Assembly (NCBI GenBank): GCA_946482635.1
Contig: CAMLSG010000002.1
Location: 8,918 to 72,917 of the forward strand
Length of the DNA stretch: 64,000 nt
Direction of reading: 5' to 3'
From: an uncultured Duganella sp.
GTDB taxonomy: Bacteria; Pseudomonadota; Gammaproteobacteria; Burkholderiales; Burkholderiaceae
Position 1 is the stretch's first letter. Each line of letters starts with the position of its first letter. The notes under the pieces were generated by a model. The model saw only the letters and a program-made list of their open reading frames with translations, searched no databases and was not told where the DNA came from. Position numbers and translations under genes: made by a program. Below are positions 27,328 to 35,429 of the stretch, piece after piece.

Positions 27328-27900
27328 ATGAAAAAGCTCGCTTGCCTTGCAGCCCTGGCGCTCTCGTTCTCCGCAGCACAGGCAGCCCCGATCCAGCTTG
27401 ACCTGACCAGTGGCACCGACGCGAATAATAATGGCTCGGTGGTGTTCGACACCTATACGGAAGACGGTTTCCGTATCCGCATGATGCCCCTCGGTGCTCA
27501 CTACGATCGCAATTTTGTCGGTGATATCGGCATCCACAATGGCTTCTCGAATCCTGCCGACGTTAGCTGGGTACTCGATTTCTTTGGTGCCAGCTTCAGC
27601 CTGCTCAATATCAATATCGCTGCCTACACCGATGGCGCGACTTCCCTCACGCTAACCGGATCCAACGGCGCTACGCAGACCTTGTCGGGAACCGGCTTGC
27701 TCGCCATCGCCGGCATGGGCGACGTGACTTCCGTGGTTTTCAATATCGACCAGGACGCCGGCACGCAAGGCGTCGGCCTGACCGAGATCAACGTCGACAC
27801 CACGCCTGCGCAGCAAGTGCCGGTGCCGGGCACGCTGGCGTTGCTCGGCCTTGGCTTGTCGGCATTGGGCATTTCGCGCCGCAAGCGCGCGGCGAAATAA
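27328..27900 (+). CDS. PEP-CTERM sorting-domain protein
   Basis: 191 residues. A signal peptide (MKKLACLAALALSFSAAQA) is followed by a beta-rich domain and a C-terminal sorting signal: VPVPGTLALLGLGLSALG then RRKRAAK. This VPVPGT form is a common PEP-CTERM variant, cleaved and anchored by exosortase/archaeosortase-type enzymes, so the protein is exported to the cell surface or matrix. The ATG at 27328 is preceded by AAAGGA (27315-27320). A sigma-54-type promoter lies upstream. No exosortase gene is in the window. Confidence 0.85.
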   Translation: MKKLACLAALALSFSAAQAAPIQLDLTSGTDANNNGSVVFDTYTEDGFRIRMMPLGAHYDRNFVGDIGIHNGFSNPADVSWVLDFFGASFSLLNINIAAYTDGATSLTLTGSNGATQTLSGTGLLAIAGMGDVTSVVFNIDQDAGTQGVGLTEINVDTTPAQQVPVPGTLALLGLGLSALGISRRKRAAK

Positions 27901-27922
27901 GAAATACAGCAAGCTCAGACAA

Positions 27923-27954
27923 CTGCCAGTGTGCTGCAGGCGGCACACTGGCAG
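27923..27954 (+). other. 12-bp-arm hairpin overlapping the EamA ribosome-binding region
   Basis: Perfect arms CTGCCAGTGTGC and GCACACTGGCAG flank an 8-nt loop. The right arm ends inside the AGGA (27953-27956) that precedes the EamA ATG at 27959. It is 22 bp after the PEP-CTERM stop and lacks a U-tract. It could end the upstream transcript, limit EamA translation, or both. Confidence 0.5.
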
Positions 27955-27958
27955 GACC

Positions 27959-28855
27959 ATGAATACTGCCCTCTACCTCACCACGGTGCTCATCTGGGGC
28001 ACCACCTGGATCGCGATCAAATTCCAACTCGGCGTCGTCGCAGCGCCGGTGTCGATCGCGTATCGCTTCTGGATTGCGGCGCTGGTGCTGATGCTGATCC
28101 TGCTGGTGCGCAGGCAGCAAATCCTGCCTCCGCGTTCCGCCTGGCGCTACCTGCTCGCGCAGGGGCTTGCGCTGTTCTGCTGTAATTTCCTGTGCTTCTA
28201 CTACGCCACGATGTGGGTGCCGAGCGGACTGGTGGCCGTGGTGTTTTCGACCGCGCCGATCTGGAATGCGATCAATGGCCGCCTCTTCATGAACCGGCCG
28301 ATCCGGCCGCAAGTGCTGGGCGGTGCGGTACTGGGACTTGCAGGCATCGTCATGTTGTTCCTGCCTTCGATGCAGGGGCACTGGAACGACAGCGGCATGC
28401 TGGCCGGCCTGGGACTGGCCCTGCTTGGCACGCTATGCTTCTCGACCGGCAACCTGCTCTCCAGCCGCATGCAGGCACTGGGCATGCAGCCGTGGCTGAC
28501 CAATACCTGGGCCATGTTGTGCGGAGCCACCATCCTGACGCTTGGCGCGCTGGCCCTCGGCATGCCGTTCAACTTCGACCCAAGCCCGCGCTACGTCGGT
28601 GCGCTGCTCTACCTGGCCGTGCCGGGATCGGTGGTGGCCTTCACGGCTTACCTGCTGCTGGTGGGGCGGATCGGGCCGGACCGCGCGGCTTACTGCACCG
28701 TGCTGTTCCCGGTAGTGGCGTTGACCGTGTCCACCTTCTTTGAAGGGTACCAGTGGAGCAGCATGGCGCTGGCCGGGCTGCTGTTGGTGATCGGAGGGAA
28801 TTTGCTGGCCTTCATGCCGGCGCGTGCCAAAGCACAGGCGCCGGCGGCAGCCTGA
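27959..28855 (+). CDS. EamA-family (DMT superfamily) transporter
   Basis: 298 residues with ten predicted membrane helices in two EamA repeats. The N-terminal repeat opens with YLTTVLIWGTTWIAIKFQLG, the typical WG(S/T)xW motif. The second repeat follows around residue 150. Relatives export or import small metabolites, often amino acids; the substrate is unknown. The start is the ATG at 27959 next to a strong hairpin. The convergent trmB gene ends one base away. Confidence 0.88.
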   Translation: MNTALYLTTVLIWGTTWIAIKFQLGVVAAPVSIAYRFWIAALVLMLILLVRRQQILPPRSAWRYLLAQGLALFCCNFLCFYYATMWVPSGLVAVVFSTAPIWNAINGRLFMNRPIRPQVLGGAVLGLAGIVMLFLPSMQGHWNDSGMLAGLGLALLGTLCFSTGNLLSSRMQALGMQPWLTNTWAMLCGATILTLGALALGMPFNFDPSPRYVGALLYLAVPGSVVAFTAYLLLVGRIGPDRAAYCTVLFPVVALTVSTFFEGYQWSSMALAGLLLVIGGNLLAFMPARAKAQAPAAA

Positions 28856-28856
28856 T

Positions 28857-29567
28857 TTACTTCTTGGTGAACACCAGGTCCCAAACGCCGTGGCCCAGTT
28901 TCAGGCCACGGTTTTCGAACTTGGTCAGCGGGCGGTACGCCGGCTGCGGCGCGTAGCCTTCGGCGGTGTTCTGCAGCGCCGGTTCGGCGCTCAGTACTTC
29001 CAGCATCTGCACCGCGTAATCTTCCCAGTCGGTGGCCAGGTGGATATAGCCGCCCGGCGCCAGGTGCTCGCACAGGGTTTTCACGAATGGGGCCTGGATC
29101 AGGCGGCGCTTGTTGTGACGCGCCTTGTGCCATGGGTCCGGGAAGTAGATATGCACGCCCGCCAGCGAGCCGGCCGGGATCATGTCGCGCAGCACTTCCA
29201 CCGCATCGTGCTGGATCACGCGCAGGTTGGCCAGGCCTTCTTCGCCGATCAGCTTGAGCAGGCTGCCCACGCCAGGGGTATGCACTTCCACGCCGATGAA
29301 GTCCTTCTCAGGCATCAGCTTGGCGATGTGGGCGGTGGTGCCGCCCATGCCGAAACCGATTTCCAGGATCACTGGCGCCTTGCGGCCAAAGGTCTTTTCG
29401 AAGTCCAGCGCTTCCTTCTTGTGCTCGACCATGAATTGCGGGCCGAGATCGCTCAGCGCACGCTCCTGTGCCGTGGACAGGCGTCCCGCGCGCGTGACGA
29501 AGCTGCGGATGCGGTGTTCGGTCGGGTCATAGAGCATTTTGCCCTTTGGCGTGGATTCGGAAGACAT
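28857..29567 (-). CDS. trmB: tRNA (guanine-N7-)-methyltransferase
   Basis: 236 residues. It methylates G46 of tRNAs with SAM. The SAM motif is [20 protein letters not shown], and the family signature [15 protein letters not shown] (about residue 145) carries the catalytic Asp and basic tRNA-binding residues. LATDWEDYA is also conserved. No partner subunit is needed in bacteria. The gene lies between two convergent or divergent neighbours and appears monocistronic. Confidence 0.96.
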   Translation of the reverse strand: MSSESTPKGKMLYDPTEHRIRSFVTRAGRLSTAQERALSDLGPQFMVEHKKEALDFEKTFGRKAPVILEIGFGMGGTTAHIAKLMPEKDFIGVEVHTPGVGSLLKLIGEEGLANLRVIQHDAVEVLRDMIPAGSLAGVHIYFPDPWHKARHNKRRLIQAPFVKTLCEHLAPGGYIHLATDWEDYAVQMLEVLSAEPALQNTAEGYAPQPAYRPLTKFENRGLKLGHGVWDLVFTKK

Positions 29568-29664
29568 GGCTAAACGTGCAAGGAAAAGGGGCGATTATAC
29601 CATTCCGGTTTTCCGCGCCGGCCTGCGATAATAGCGGGTCTTGTCCCTTAGGAAGCCCACTGTA

Positions 29665-30168
29665 ATGGCCCTCGCACTGAATATCCTGATCATCGTCCTG
29701 GCACTGGTAACGCTGTATTTCCTGCTGAAAGGCGGCCCGAAAGCCGTGCCTGCGCCAGTCGGCAAGCCGGCGGGTGGCTCCTACACCCCGCTGCCGCAGG
29801 GCGAGCCGGTGCACCATTGGAGCGACGAAGGCCGCTACCAGCTCGAAGTGCTGGGCGAGTCGCGCTATTCCGACACCATCCGCGCCCTGGCCGGCGAGCA
29901 TGGCGAGGCCGCGGCTGACACCCATCACAAGGCGCTGCTGCTGGCGGACGATAACAATCCCTATGAGGACAAAGCGGTCGCCGTCTTCCTCAACAACGAG
30001 ATGGTCGGCTACCTGGCGCCGAAGGATGCCGTGGCTTTCCGCACCATGCTGGCGCGACAGGAAATCACCGGCCAGCTCACTTCCACCGACGCCGTGATCC
30101 GCGGCGGCCAAATGTACGAAGGCAAACGCCTGGCCTACACCGTGCTGCTCGACGTGAATGTTGCGTAA
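29665..30168 (+). CDS. membrane-tethered HIRAN-domain protein
   Basis: 167 residues from the ATG at 29665, with AGGAAG upstream. A single N-terminal membrane helix (residues 3-21) and a Pro/Gly-rich linker precede a HIRAN-like domain (about 53-130). The family pattern is clear: LEVLGESRYSDTIRAL, ALLLADDNNPYEDKAVAV and MVGYLAPKDA. HIRAN domains usually sit in DNA-repair helicases and nucleases, so a membrane-anchored stand-alone form is unusual. Function unknown. Confidence 0.72.
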   Translation: MALALNILIIVLALVTLYFLLKGGPKAVPAPVGKPAGGSYTPLPQGEPVHHWSDEGRYQLEVLGESRYSDTIRALAGEHGEAAADTHHKALLLADDNNPYEDKAVAVFLNNEMVGYLAPKDAVAFRTMLARQEITGQLTSTDAVIRGGQMYEGKRLAYTVLLDVNVA

Positions 30169-30188
30169 ATATCACTTAGTAACTTACT

Positions 30189-30222
30189 AAACCCCGCGCA
30201 CGATTGAACGCAGGGCGGGTTT
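30189..30222 (+). terminator. weak hairpin after the HIRAN gene
   Basis: AAACCCCGC (30189-30197) can pair with GCGGGTTT (30215-30222) with one bulged C and a 17-nt loop. It lies 20 bp after the HIRAN stop. There is no proper U-tract, so termination is only possible. Confidence 0.3.
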
Positions 30223-30271
30223 GTGACATCATCGGCGGCTTGTTGTTTTGATAATCAATAAGGGAGCCGTC

Positions 30272-31000
30272 ATGAAGACAAAATACGCCTTGCTGTTACC
30301 CGCCCTGCTGCTTGCAGCCTGCGCCAAAAAGGCGCCTGCCCCGGCACCCACCTCTGAAGCGACTCCAGCGCCAGCCGCTGCACCAGCCGCACCAGCTCCA
30401 GCCCCTGCGGCGGCACCGGCGGCACCTGCCGCCAACACCGCGGCCACCGGCAATGGCCCTCTGGCAACTCCGCAGCTGGACATGGAGAACATGAGCACCG
30501 AGCAGAAGGAAATGGCCAAGCGCCAGGCCAAGCTCGATTACTCCAATATGGAAGACGGCTACATCAATGACGCCAGCGCGCAGTGGGCCAGCACCGCCAG
30601 CGCCACCTCCGAATACGGCGGCAGCAGCTACGAGCCGGCCAACGCGACCGGCAAGGTCGACGGCAAGAATTTTGCAACCAAAGGCAGCGACGTCGGTTTC
30701 GATTCGCTCGAAGTCGGCTTCCAGAATCCCGTCAACGCAACCCAGCTGCGTGTCGCAATCAGCGATGGCTATGGCCTGGAAGGCATCACCAAGGTTGAGC
30801 TGCAAGACACCGATGGCAAATGGAATACGGTCTGGAGCGGCATCAACACCGTCAAGGTCGACCGCCGCGGCGCCCGCACCTGGTTCGTGCAGCCAATCGA
30901 AAAGACTACTTACAAAGCCAAGGCGGCCCGCATCACCAAATCCAACAACCTGAGTACCGACCGTCTCTATGTGGACGCCGTACAACTGGTAGGTTCCTGA
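30272..31000 (+). CDS. lipoprotein with Ala/Pro linker and galactose-binding-like C-terminal domain
   Basis: 242 residues. The lipobox LLAAC gives a lipidated Cys17, so it is membrane-attached. Residues about 20-65 are a low-complexity Ala/Pro linker able to span the periplasm. The C-terminal part (about 110-240) has the beta-sandwich look of an F5/8-type or NPCBM-like domain: ASATSEYGGSSYEPANATG, LRVAISDGYG and DRLYVDAVQLVG. The ligand is unknown. The ATG at 30272 follows AGGGAG. Confidence 0.72.
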   Translation: MKTKYALLLPALLLAACAKKAPAPAPTSEATPAPAAAPAAPAPAPAAAPAAPAANTAATGNGPLATPQLDMENMSTEQKEMAKRQAKLDYSNMEDGYINDASAQWASTASATSEYGGSSYEPANATGKVDGKNFATKGSDVGFDSLEVGFQNPVNATQLRVAISDGYGLEGITKVELQDTDGKWNTVWSGINTVKVDRRGARTWFVQPIEKTTYKAKAARITKSNNLSTDRLYVDAVQLVGS

Positions 31001-31061
31001 CCGGGCGCCCTGCCTTTCCCGACAGGCGTATCATGGTTGCTGCTGCTTGCAGGAGGCAATC

Positions 31062-31295
31062 ATGGAACGCGAACGGGCAAAGGCAGGGGATGCGGTGCGG
31101 CCGATCGGCTGGCGCCATAAGATGCTGGTGATTCGTACCACGCCGGGCCGCTCGGGCCGGAACGATGACGAGGATGTGCTGTGCCGCTGGCACGATGCCG
31201 ACGGCGAGCACCAGCAAACATTCAAATCAGGACAGCTTGAAATCCTGAACTCAGCCGCGCAAGCCCGCAACCCGCGCGGCCGGACGCTTATTTGA
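31062..31295 (+). CDS. small hypothetical protein
   Basis: 77 residues, starting at ATG 31062 with a perfect AGGAGG 5 bases upstream. Charged, with a central beta-rich stretch (HKMLVIRTTPGRSGRNDDED) and CRWHD. No known motif. Its last 8 bp overlap the convergent DUF4197 gene. Confidence 0.6.
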   Translation: MERERAKAGDAVRPIGWRHKMLVIRTTPGRSGRNDDEDVLCRWHDADGEHQQTFKSGQLEILNSAAQARNPRGRTLI

Positions 31296-31977
31296 GCAGG
31301 CCGAAGACTTTGGAAATCGCCTTGCTGCCGTAGGAAATCGGATTCTCGCGGATCTTCTTCTCTTCTTCCCCGATCATCAGGAACAGGCCATCCAGCGCGC
31401 GCTGGGTGACGTAGCTTTCCACCGTCGCCTGTTCTTCGGTGGCCAGGCCGAACTTGGTCGCTTGCGCCATGGCGCTGTTGAACTGGCCGGACAGCTTGGA
31501 GCGATCCGTCACGCCTTTCACGATCGGCTTGAATTTCACCGCCAGCGGCGCCGCGGTCTTCTCCTTGAAGAAATCGGTGACCGAGGTTTCGCCGCCGGTC
31601 AGGATGGCCTTCGCGTCGCTCAGCGTCATCGACTTCACGGCATTGATCAGCAACGGCTTCGCCAGCGGGACTGCTTGCTCGGCAGCGCGGTTCATCGCAG
31701 TTTCCAGTTCGTCCAGCTGTTCACCGCGGCCGGTCATTTCCAGGATCGGGCGGGCTTTCTCCAGCACGCGGGGCAACTTGATGCGCACCGCATCGTTGTT
31801 CATGAAACCGCCTTCAACGCCCAGCTTGCCCACGGCGGCCACCGAACCGGCTTCCAGCGCAGCTTTCAGGCCGCCGCCGGCTTCCTTCTCGGTCAACGCG
31901 TCCAATGGATTTGCAAAAGCGCTGGCGGCGAGCGCCAGGCCGGCCAGCAGGGTGGATAGTTGTTTTGTGATGCTCAT
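31288..31977 (-). CDS. DUF4197 family exported protein
   Basis: 229 residues with a signal peptide (MSITKQLSTLLAGLALAASAFA). The mature helical body matches DUF4197: GGLKAALEAGSVAAVGKLG, PILEMTGRGEQLDELETAMN, GGETSVTDFF and ALDGLFLMIGEEEKKIRENP. It is probably periplasmic; function unknown. The ATG at 31977 has GGAGGTGCG upstream. The EamA gene (31993-32901) lies 15 bp upstream in the same orientation. Confidence 0.88.
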   Translation of the reverse strand: MSITKQLSTLLAGLALAASAFANPLDALTEKEAGGGLKAALEAGSVAAVGKLGVEGGFMNNDAVRIKLPRVLEKARPILEMTGRGEQLDELETAMNRAAEQAVPLAKPLLINAVKSMTLSDAKAILTGGETSVTDFFKEKTAAPLAVKFKPIVKGVTDRSKLSGQFNSAMAQATKFGLATEEQATVESYVTQRALDGLFLMIGEEEKKIRENPISYGSKAISKVFGLLK

Positions 31978-31992
31978 GGCGCACCTCCTTGG

Positions 31993-32901
31993 TTACAAAG
32001 TCTCAACCCTACCATAAGGAGTACGCTTCCAGGCAACACTCGCCACCGCCGCCAACACGCAGGCCATGCCCGCCAGTTGCGGCGGCGTGATGGCTTCGTG
32101 CAAGAAGGTATTGGCGAGCAGCGTGGCGGAGATTGGCGACAAGGCCGTGAACAAGGCGGCCTCCGTCCCGCTCACGCGCGCCGCGCCGGCGTACCACAGC
32201 ACGAAGCCAAGCACCGTCGGCACCAGCGCATAATACAGCACCGCCTGCAGCGCACTGGCGTCGACGGCGATCTGCCACGGCCGCTCCATGGCCAGCGATG
32301 CAGCGCCTGCCAGCAGCAGGCCGAGGGCGCACATCAGCGTCGACAGCGGCAGCGCTTCAATCGGCGTGCGCAGCCGCTTGTTCAGCAGGATGAAGAAAGC
32401 CTCGCAAGCCACTGCCGCCAGCACCAGCGCTATGCCAAACAACCGCCCGGTTCCCATAGCGCCATCCGCCCCGGCGACTGGCCAACTCACTCCGCTCGCG
32501 ATCAAGACTCCGATTGCAGCCAGGGCGACCGCCCCCAATAGCCTCAGCGTCGGGCGCTCGCCAAGCCCCACCACCGCGAATGCCGCACACACGATCGGCA
32601 GCGTGCCGACCAATACGCCAGCGGTAGCCGCGCTGGTGAACGACATGCCCGAGATCAGCAGCACCGTATAGCCAACGCTTCCCGCGCCTGCCTGCAGCAC
32701 CAGCAGCGCTGCATCGTGGCGGCCGATTCGCGGCCAGCGCGCCCGCAACAGCCAGCACATAACCAGGAACACCGGCAACGCCACCATGAAGCGCAATGCC
32801 GTCGCAGTGAACGGTGGCAGTCCCGCTGCAATCACCTTGCTGGCCACCACCGTGCTGCCGACTGTCACCATCGCCAGCGCGCAATACAGATATCCCACCA
32901 T
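31993..32901 (-). CDS. EamA-family (DMT superfamily) transporter
   Basis: 302 residues from the ATG at 32901 (MVGYLYCALAMVTVGSTVVA), with ten membrane helices in two repeats. The second repeat contains ALPLSTLMCALGLLLAG and the motif LSPISATLLANTFLHE, typical of RhaT/EamA permeases. The substrate is unknown. It lies directly downstream of a broken AraC-family gene in the same orientation, which may once have controlled it. Confidence 0.87.
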   Translation of the reverse strand: MVGYLYCALAMVTVGSTVVASKVIAAGLPPFTATALRFMVALPVFLVMCWLLRARWPRIGRHDAALLVLQAGAGSVGYTVLLISGMSFTSAATAGVLVGTLPIVCAAFAVVGLGERPTLRLLGAVALAAIGVLIASGVSWPVAGADGAMGTGRLFGIALVLAAVACEAFFILLNKRLRTPIEALPLSTLMCALGLLLAGAASLAMERPWQIAVDASALQAVLYYALVPTVLGFVLWYAGAARVSGTEAALFTALSPISATLLANTFLHEAITPPQLAGMACVLAAVASVAWKRTPYGRVETL

Positions 32902-32948
32902 TTGCAGCCTCCAGGAACAAAAGCTGCATGTTAATTGCGCAGTGCCGG

Positions 32949-33758
32949 TCAGGTCTTGAATGAAATTGCAAAGGCGCCGGGCGAGACGCCGTATTTGCGG
33001 GTGAATACGCGCGTCATATGGCTCTGGTCCGCGAACCCGCTGGCAGCGGCGGCATCGGCCAGCGCCATGCCGCCGGCAATCAGGCGGCGTGCCAGCAGGA
33101 TGCGGCGATGCAGGAGGAAGGCATGGGGCGTAAAGCCCGTATTGCGCGAAAAAGACCGCACCAGCTGGAAGCGGCTCAAGCTGCAAGCATCGGCCAAATC
33201 GGCGAGCGACCAGTCAGCCAATGGGTCGTCCTCCATCATCGACTGGGCGACCGCGGTGGGTGCGGCAGCACGCGTGGCGGCCACGCGGCGACGGAGCAAG
33301 GTCTGCGCCATCAGGTCGAGCAGGTGGTGTTCGGCCGCCAGGCGGGCGCCCGGCAATGCCGAGGTGGCAGCGGTACAGGCCCGCACAAATATCGCCGCCA
33401 GGCCCGCGTCCTGCAGTACCGGCGCCTTGAACTCAAGCGATGCTCCGTCAACGCCGGTATCCGCATCGCGCAGCAGTTCCGAAGCAAAGCCAGGCTCCAG
33501 ATACAGCATTTTTCAGCTACGCCCACCGTCGCCAAGCGGCGCACCGTCGTGGACTTCGTTCGGATTCACGGTGATCACATCGCCCGCGCAAGCCTCCACC
33601 ATGCCGCAGCCGCTGAATGACTTCGATGCGCCGTGCGTGAGCAGGCCGATGCCGAATTGTTCGTGGGTATGCCGGGAAAAGGATTGGCTGCTATGCGCTT
33701 CCACCGCCTGGATGCGTGTGTCGCCGCACGGTAGCACCTGGAAGTTCGCTTTGGCCAT
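32949..33758 (-). pseudogene. AraC-family regulator interrupted by an in-frame TGA
   Basis: Two pieces in the same reading frame make one normal-length AraC protein (about 268 residues). The N-terminal cupin piece runs from ATG 33758 (MAKANFQVLP, HTHEQFGIGLLTHG) to a TGA at 33513-33515. The frame continues with KMLYLEPGFASELL and both C-terminal helix-turn-helix units (SLADLADACSLSRFQLVRSF, DAAAASGFADQSHMTRVF). Relatives have Trp at the stop position, so a TGG-to-TGA change explains the break. It starts 15 bp after a tRNA gene and precedes an EamA gene. A sequencing error is the alternative. Confidence 0.8.
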
Positions 33759-33772
33759 GGACAAAGGAGAGT

Positions 33773-33846
33773 TGGAGCGGGTGAAGGGAATCGAACCCTC
33801 GTATGAAGCTTGGGAAGCTGCCGTTCTACCATTGAACTACACCCGC
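33773..33846 (-). tRNA. glyU: tRNA-Gly (anticodon CCC)
   Basis: The 74-nt minus-strand sequence begins GCGGGTGTAGTTCAATGG and ends with CCCGCTCCA, so the CCA end is encoded. The acceptor stem GCGGGTG pairs with CACCCGC. The anticodon loop TTCCCAA places CCC at positions 34-36. The T arm contains GGTTCGATTCC. It closely resembles E. coli tRNA-Gly(CCC); the anticodon stem has one C-U mismatch. Confidence 0.95.
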
Positions 33847-33855
33847 GTGCATCGC

Positions 33856-33884
33856 ATTCTAAGCGGCTTCCCACTAGTTGACAA
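33856..33884 (-). promoter_or_regulatory. sigma-70 promoter of tRNA-Gly
   Basis: On the minus strand, TTGTCA (33884-33879) and TAGAAT (33861-33856) are separated by exactly 17 bp, each with five of six consensus bases. Transcription would start about 33849, three bases before the mature tRNA 5' end. The broken AraC gene downstream may be transcribed from here. Confidence 0.7.
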
Positions 33885-34035
33885 GATCGCAAACCGAAAG
33901 GATGGCATCGAAAATCATCGGCCTCAACGAGCGCATAGAAAAGCTCAATCCCGCTGGCGGGCCCCCCATGTTATGGTATCCCCCTCTCGAAATTCCTGAC
34001 AGGTTACCAATCACTCGACAGAGGAGGAGGTAAGA

Positions 34036-34404
34036 ATGCTATCGGAATTAGATATTGAGGATCGCCGTGCTCTGGACGCTTTGGCCGGCGTAGTCGATGA
34101 GGGCCTCGACCTCGCCGAGCAATGCGGATGGCGCTATGCCCTCGCCTATCTCATCAGCGAACGCGTTCCACCAAATGTCATCCAACGATTGCTTTCGGGC
34201 GGCGGGCGCGTCCGGCACAAGCGAAGCCAGAACGAGCCAGGGACAGTTTTCCACGACCACAGTTTTGGCTGGACGGGGCGAAACCGCGATGAAATGCTGC
34301 GATTGTTCGACGCACTCCGGCAACGCAGGGCTGCTGAGTCGAGCGGGGCGAACGATATACCGCTGGCATCGCGCGCCAGCGTGTCTTCCGACGAGAAAGA
34401 TTGA
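34036..34404 (+). CDS. hypothetical protein
   Basis: 122 residues from the ATG at 34036, with GAGGAGG 6 bases upstream. The first half is helical and acidic (ELDIEDRRALDALAGVVDEG), and the second half is polar and charged. No signal peptide or membrane helix. I recognise no family. The 189 bp upstream hold the divergent tRNA promoter. Confidence 0.6.
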   Translation: MLSELDIEDRRALDALAGVVDEGLDLAEQCGWRYALAYLISERVPPNVIQRLLSGGGRVRHKRSQNEPGTVFHDHSFGWTGRNRDEMLRLFDALRQRRAAESSGANDIPLASRASVSSDEKD

Positions 34405-34611
34405 TGGGGTAAGGGGCCCGGGTTCAAAAAAGGGCTAGGGATGGCAGTGCATCCGGCCTACACTGAACTAGCATATCCTCAAGTCGAAGCATTGTCGGCC
34501 CCTTCCTGTCGCGCTCTACCCGAGCCATTTCAGATTGAATCCTTCAGTAAGCGCCTCTTGATAAGGGATGCTTCGCGGACAGCATCGTCCGCCCCACCGA
34601 AGGAGATCATC

Positions 34612-34821
34612 ATGGCCGTACTGACTGGCACAGTAAAATGGTTCAACGACGCAAAGGGCTTCGGCTTCATTACGCCGGATGGCGGAGGAGCCGACGTGTT
34701 TGCGCACTTCCAGGACATCCAGAGCGACGGATTCAAGAGCCTGAAGGAAAATCAGCGCGTTTCGTTCGAAAAAGGCTCAGGTCCGAAGGGCGAGAAGGCT
34801 ATCAACATCAAGGCCATCTGA
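34612..34821 (+). CDS. cspA: cold-shock-domain protein (CspA family)
   Basis: 69 residues, a single OB-fold RNA/ssDNA-binding domain. RNP1 is KGFGFIT and RNP2 is VFAHF, both intact. The start [16 protein letters not shown] follows AAGGAGA by 8 bases. The upstream 207 bp contain no convincing gene and could be the long structured leader usual in CspA mRNAs. The convergent infA ends 11 bp away with no obvious terminator between them. Confidence 0.93.
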   Translation: MAVLTGTVKWFNDAKGFGFITPDGGGADVFAHFQDIQSDGFKSLKENQRVSFEKGSGPKGEKAINIKAI

Positions 34822-34832
34822 GTTCGTTGCCA

Positions 34833-35093
34833 TTAGCGGCGGCGTTGTGGCGCCGGTCCGGAAGGGCCGCGCTTCTCAATGTGACGGAACACGATCCGGC
34901 CTTTGTTCAAGTCGTACGGTGAAAGCTCGAGGGTTACTTTATCGCCGGCCAGGATGCGGATGAAGTTCTTCTTCATGCGGCCAGCGGTGTAGGCGATCAG
35001 TTTGTGTCCATTGTCCAGGTCGACGCGAAAGCGCTGGTCAGGCAAGATTTCGACAACGACGCCGTTCATTTCAATCAATTCTTCTTTAGCCAA
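34833..35093 (-). CDS. infA: translation initiation factor IF-1, TTG start
   Basis: 86 residues with the IF-1 OB fold: [36 protein letters not shown] and [17 protein letters not shown] short basic tail ([13 protein letters not shown]) goes beyond the classical 72 residues, as in the second IF-1 of several betaproteobacteria. The usual start (M)AKEELIEM lines up with TTG at 35093, preceded by GAGGAG 8 bases upstream, and no ATG or GTG fits. It is convergent with cspA. Confidence 0.92.
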   Translation of the reverse strand: MAKEELIEMNGVVVEILPDQRFRVDLDNGHKLIAYTAGRMKKNFIRILAGDKVTLELSPYDLNKGRIVFRHIEKRGPSGPAPQRRR

Positions 35094-35184
35094 TTTGCTT
35101 GCTCCTCGGGTAATGCATGGGGGATGCAACTTGTCAGGCTGCGGCGTGGCGGCTGCCCGCAGTGTGGGGCGCCATCGAGAGAAT

Positions 35185-35211
35185 AAAAAAAAGCCCGCGT
35201 CATGCGGGCTT
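35185..35211 (-). terminator. Rho-independent terminator (minus strand)
   Basis: On the minus strand, AAGCCCGC, loop ATGAC and GCGGGCTT form an 8-bp stem followed directly by TTTTTT (eight T in total). It lies 90 bp upstream of infA and 219 bp downstream of the YidB stop, so it ends an RNA that starts in between or at yidB. Confidence 0.8.
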
Positions 35212-35365
35212 CGTTTCAATGTAATGCCAATGCTTAAATCAGCGCTCCAGCCCGTGCTATCTGCGCGGTGCGGAGCTTGGGAGCCCATGCTATCTGCGTG
35301 GTGCCTCCAGTTGTGACCTACGAATTTGGTGCTACAAGGGCGAAGTACTCGAGAACTTCACCACG
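35212..35365 (-). ncRNA. candidate small RNA ending at the 35185 terminator
   Basis: The 218 bp between yidB and the terminator hold no convincing gene. The minus strand has a -10-like TATACT (35377-35372), so a transcript could begin near 35365 and end at the terminator, about 180 nt in all. It contains a 21-bp direct repeat (35251-35271 and 35284-35304, two mismatches). No -35 element is clear. A plain 3' untranslated region of yidB is the alternative. Confidence 0.3.
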
Positions 35366-35383
35366 GAACGCAGTATAGCACAG

Positions 35384-35406
35384 TATTTTGTGCGGTGCAC
35401 AAAATA
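35384..35406. promoter_or_regulatory. 23-bp perfect dyad downstream of yidB
   Basis: TATTTTGTGC and GCACAAAATA flank GGT. Perfect 10-bp arms and a 3-nt centre fit either a repressor operator or a tight RNA hairpin after the yidB stop (35430). No protein can be assigned. Confidence 0.45.
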
Positions 35407-35429
35407 TTTATCTGCTCCCTGATTTGGCG

